8,080 nt of DNA from NCBI GenBank assembly GCA_009835515.1, contig VXXH01000629.1:1-8080 (forward strand), written 5' to 3'. The notes under the pieces are model-generated. The model was not told the DNA's origin. It was given only the letters and a program-made list of their open reading frames with translations, and did not search any database. Source of the DNA: Candidatus Poribacteria bacterium. GTDB lineage: Bacteria > Poribacteria > WGA-4E > WGA-3G. Position 1 is the first letter of the stretch. Every line of letters starts with the position of its first letter. Shown here in pieces: positions 5,899 to 8,080 of the stretch. The translations under genes and the position numbers were made by a program.

Positions 5899-6770
5899 TG
5901 CTGTTCCTCCTCCTGAAACGGGGCGAAGTAAGGTAAATGATACTTCTGAGAGAGTTCTTTGAGTTTTTTCTCACTCCATTTCTCTTCGATAATCTTGTTA
6001 ACAGCGTCTTGAAAATCACGGGTTCTGCGTTCCGGTGTCCCTTTGCTGAAAGCGATAGAGACGTTCCAACGGAAACGAGATTCAGGGATGTACCCTTCAA
6101 CAATTTCCAATTCAGGATAAACTGTGCTGATCTGTTCTGTCTGCTGAATGCGTGAACCCTTCTCAATCAACCAACCTGCGTTTGCCCAGACGCATCCGTA
6201 AGCGATTTGCCCTTTCTGAAGAGCGTTGAGGACAGCAACCTGTGAACCATAGACCCGGCGATTATAACCCAGCTGTCGAAGGACATCGCTTGCAATAGAT
6301 CCACCTTCTGCACCAATCGTCTCTGACTTGATGTCATTCAGAGTCTTAGGCGATTGTGGATTGTTTTTCCGTTTTACCAATACATAGCCGGTCCCATAAT
6401 ACGGTTTGGAGAAGTCAATGCGTTTACCTAATTGGATGGATTCGCTCATCGCGCGCTCCTCAATAGGGATTCCAATCACGCAATCGCAGTGTCCGCGTAG
6501 CATGTCAGCGAGCAAGCTATCGCGGAGTGTGTTAAGCCAGTGGAGTTCCAACTCAACCCCAAGTTCTTCTGCCAGCAGGTGCGCGATTTCAACATTTAAC
6601 CCAGGGAGTTCCGGATCGGCGTTGGAATAGGGCAAATTTCGGACATCCATACAAACTGTCAAAACACCCTTTTCCCGAATCTCTTCCAATGTGTTGTTAG
6701 CGTTGGCATTCGGCAATATGAAAACAAGGACTGTAAAAAGTGTAACCCTGAAAATGATATCGTACTTCAC
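5895..6770 (-). CDS. MoxJ/XoxJ-like periplasmic solute-binding protein
   Basis: A 291-residue protein of the extracellular solute-binding family 3 fold. It most resembles the subgroup found beside PQQ dehydrogenases (MoxJ/XoxJ), thought to help dehydrogenase maturation or activation rather than import. Residues 1-24 form a Sec signal peptide with a hydrophobic core (VTLFTVLVFILP) and an Ala-Asn-Ala cleavage site. The mature part starts with the typical GVLTVCMDVRNLPYSN segment, then PGLNVEIAHLLAEELGV, then LRGHCDCVIGIP near 91-102. No permease or ATPase gene is adjacent, which argues against ordinary ABC import. The start codon is GTG, fixed by a strong GGAGGT six bases upstream. It lies 30 bases after the dehydrogenase stop, and its TGA overlaps the next ATG. 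The tail (EEEQQ) is acidic and polar. The XoxJ role is inferred from family and context. Confidence 0.85.
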   Translation of the reverse strand: MKYDIIFRVTLFTVLVFILPNANANNTLEEIREKGVLTVCMDVRNLPYSNADPELPGLNVEIAHLLAEELGVELELHWLNTLRDSLLADMLRGHCDCVIGIPIEERAMSESIQLGKRIDFSKPYYGTGYVLVKRKNNPQSPKTLNDIKSETIGAEGGSIASDVLRQLGYNRRVYGSQVAVLNALQKGQIAYGCVWANAGWLIEKGSRIQQTEQISTVYPELEIVEGYIPESRFRWNVSIAFSKGTPERRTRDFQDAVNKIIEEKWSEKKLKELSQKYHLPYFAPFQEEEQQ

Positions 6771-6776
6771 TATACA

Positions 6777-6782
6777 ACCTCC
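6777..6782 (-). promoter_or_regulatory. Ribosome binding site deciding the GTG start
   Basis: The minus strand reads GGAGGT, then six bases (TGTATA), then GTG AAG TAC. This near-perfect Shine-Dalgarno sequence supports the GTG at 6768-6770, which sits directly before a well-formed signal peptide. Confidence 0.8.
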
Positions 6783-6800
6783 GAGTCCGAATAACCTTAC

Positions 6801-8080
6801 TTAATCGAAGAGTGCGAACACAAAGAGCGTCCCGCCTTGGCGGGCATTCACTTCGGCGTATTTCACTGCTCCGGATGCTACCACGACGTACTGGATGCCA
6901 TCCAATTGATAAGTAATGGGTGGCGCGAGAACGCCGGATCCGGTTTGGAAATCCCAAAGCACTTCGCCAGTTTCTGCCGACAGTGCCATAAATCTTCCTT
7001 CCAAATCGCCAGCAAAAACGAGACCTCCGGCGGTTGTGAGGCACCCACCCCATTGTGGGAAGTTCGTCTTGTGTCGCCACTTAATCTCACCCGTAGAAAT
7101 ATCAATCGCGCTGATATGTCCCCACATTATCATATCGCCACCATCTTCCCTCTCCGCCGTCATGCCACTGCCGAGGTAGGGTAAACCTTTAAGATAAAAG
7201 ACGCGCCCTTGATGGTAGGAGCCACAGAGTTCTAACGAAGGCACATACAGCAGATTTGTGAGCGGATTATAAGCAGAAGGGGGCCAATTCTTCCCGCCTT
7301 CAACACCCGGACAGACACGAATGGTACCTTCTTCTGAGGTGGATACACCGGGTTTGACAGTCGGACGCCCATTTTCATCAAGTCCTGCAGACCAGTTCAT
7401 TTCGCAATAAGTACTCGCGTATAAAAATTTCCCATCGGTTCTATCAAGGACATAGAAGTAGCCGTTGCGGTTCGCTTGCATCAACGCTTTAACGGGTTTG
7501 CCCTCAATTTCCATATCAATTAGAACGGGTTCACTCACACCATCCCAATCCCATAAGTCATGCGGTGTCGCTTGAAAATGCCATCGGAGTTTTCCTGTAT
7601 CGGCATCCAAGGCGACAATGCAGTCAGTGTAAAGGTTATCGCCTTTCCGAACATCGCCGTTCCAATCTGGCGCGGGATTGCCTGTTCCCCAATAAACAAG
7701 ATTCAGTTCTGGATCGTACGAGCCGGTGACCCAAGCGGAACCGCCGCCTGTCATCCATGAATCGCCTTCCCACGTTTCGCCGCCGGGTTCGTCTTTTGAG
7801 GGGACGGTATAAAACCGCCATGCCTGCTCACCGGTTTCAGCGTAATAAGCATCAATGAAACCGCGAATGCCGTATTCTGCGCCTGATATACCGACGACCA
7901 CTTTATCTTTGACGACTAACGGCGCAACAGTCAGAGATTCGGCGTTCGTAAGATCTCCGACGACTCTATCCCATAACACCGTGCCGGTCTTGGCATCAAG
8001 AGCGAGGAGATGCGCGTCAAGTGTTGTCCAAAAAATCTTATCGCCAAGAATCGCAGCACCGCGATTGACCATACCACAAC
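6801..8080 (-). CDS. PQQ-dependent alcohol dehydrogenase, lanthanide-type signature (5' end outside window)
   Basis: Periplasmic quinoprotein that oxidises an alcohol and passes electrons to a c-type cytochrome. About 426 residues are visible; family members are near 600, so the N-terminal part is cut off. The reading frame continues upstream of the ATG at 8072 as ?GT-TGT-GGT, which would fit the family's vicinal Cys-Cys followed by Gly; that ATG is therefore internal. Counting from this Met, residues matching MxaF/XoxF metal and PQQ sites are Glu66 (SGAEYG), Trp114 (GGGSAW), Asn132 (GTGNP) and catalytic Asp175 in HDLWDWDG. Asp177, two residues on, is the extra acidic ligand typical of lanthanide-dependent enzymes; calcium MxaF has Ala there. 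Cys254 and Cys283 are 29 apart, like the second MxaF disulfide. Propeller motifs of the A-x-D-x-x-TG-x-x-x-W type recur. No C-terminal heme domain is present, so an external cytochrome is needed. Substrate is unknown; the sequence looks closer to the broad methanol/ethanol family than to classical XoxF. First visible gene of a three-gene operon. Confidence 0.93.
   Translation of the reverse strand, partial: CGMVNRGAAILGDKIFWTTLDAHLLALDAKTGTVLWDRVVGDLTNAESLTVAPLVVKDKVVVGISGAEYGIRGFIDAYYAETGEQAWRFYTVPSKDEPGGETWEGDSWMTGGGSAWVTGSYDPELNLVYWGTGNPAPDWNGDVRKGDNLYTDCIVALDADTGKLRWHFQATPHDLWDWDGVSEPVLIDMEIEGKPVKALMQANRNGYFYVLDRTDGKFLYASTYCEMNWSAGLDENGRPTVKPGVSTSEEGTIRVCPGVEGGKNWPPSAYNPLTNLLYVPSLELCGSYHQGRVFYLKGLPYLGSGMTAEREDGGDMIMWGHISAIDISTGEIKWRHKTNFPQWGGCLTTAGGLVFAGDLEGRFMALSAETGEVLWDFQTGSGVLAPPITYQLDGIQYVVVASGAVKYAEVNARQGGTLFVFALFD

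Noticed and set aside
8070..8072. ATG near the window edge as the start of the PQQ dehydrogenase
   Set aside because: The frame stays open to the edge with Cys-Gly before it, and the signal peptide and first propeller blades are missing, so this Met is internal.

Overview
All genes in this window lie on the minus strand, so transcription runs from high to low coordinates. The sequence looks like a Gram-negative-type bacterium with a periplasm: Sec signal peptides, c-type cytochromes, a PQQ enzyme and a probable lipoprotein. The mix of PhyH-family dioxygenase, YCF48/BNR propeller, planctomycete-style heme-binding cytochrome domain and CTGA-rich intergenic repeats recalls Candidatus Poribacteria or a related marine candidate phylum. 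That assignment is inference from style and gene content; no marker gene is present.

Region A (8080 to 4948) is a three-gene periplasmic oxidation operon. It starts with a PQQ-dependent alcohol dehydrogenase whose N-terminus lies beyond the window edge. This protein carries the Asp-x-Asp active-site signature associated with lanthanide-dependent enzymes. After 30 bases comes a periplasmic solute-binding protein of the MoxJ/XoxJ type with a GTG start. A diheme cytochrome c follows, overlapping it by 4 bases. The order matches xoxF-xoxJ-xoxG: alcohol oxidation by the quinoprotein, maturation or accessory function by the J-like protein, electron acceptance by the cytochrome.

Region B (4947 to 4631) is non-coding. 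It holds a CTGA-rich repeat abutting the cytochrome stop, a perfect 10-bp inverted repeat and a short A/C-rich tandem repeat.

Region C (4630 to 973) contains two tandem dapB genes (lysine/peptidoglycan precursor pathway) and a large YCF48-type beta-propeller lipoprotein whose start lies inside the end of the second dapB. The first dapB is followed by a 16-codon relict of the propeller gene's start, which shows how the duplication arose. The dapB copies are about 94% identical in the C-terminal half and about 66% in the N-terminal 120 residues.

Region D (891 to 1) holds a phytanoyl-CoA dioxygenase-family gene with an unusual His-x-His in place of His-x-Asp. Downstream of it is a second CTGA-rich repeat, built like the one in Region B.
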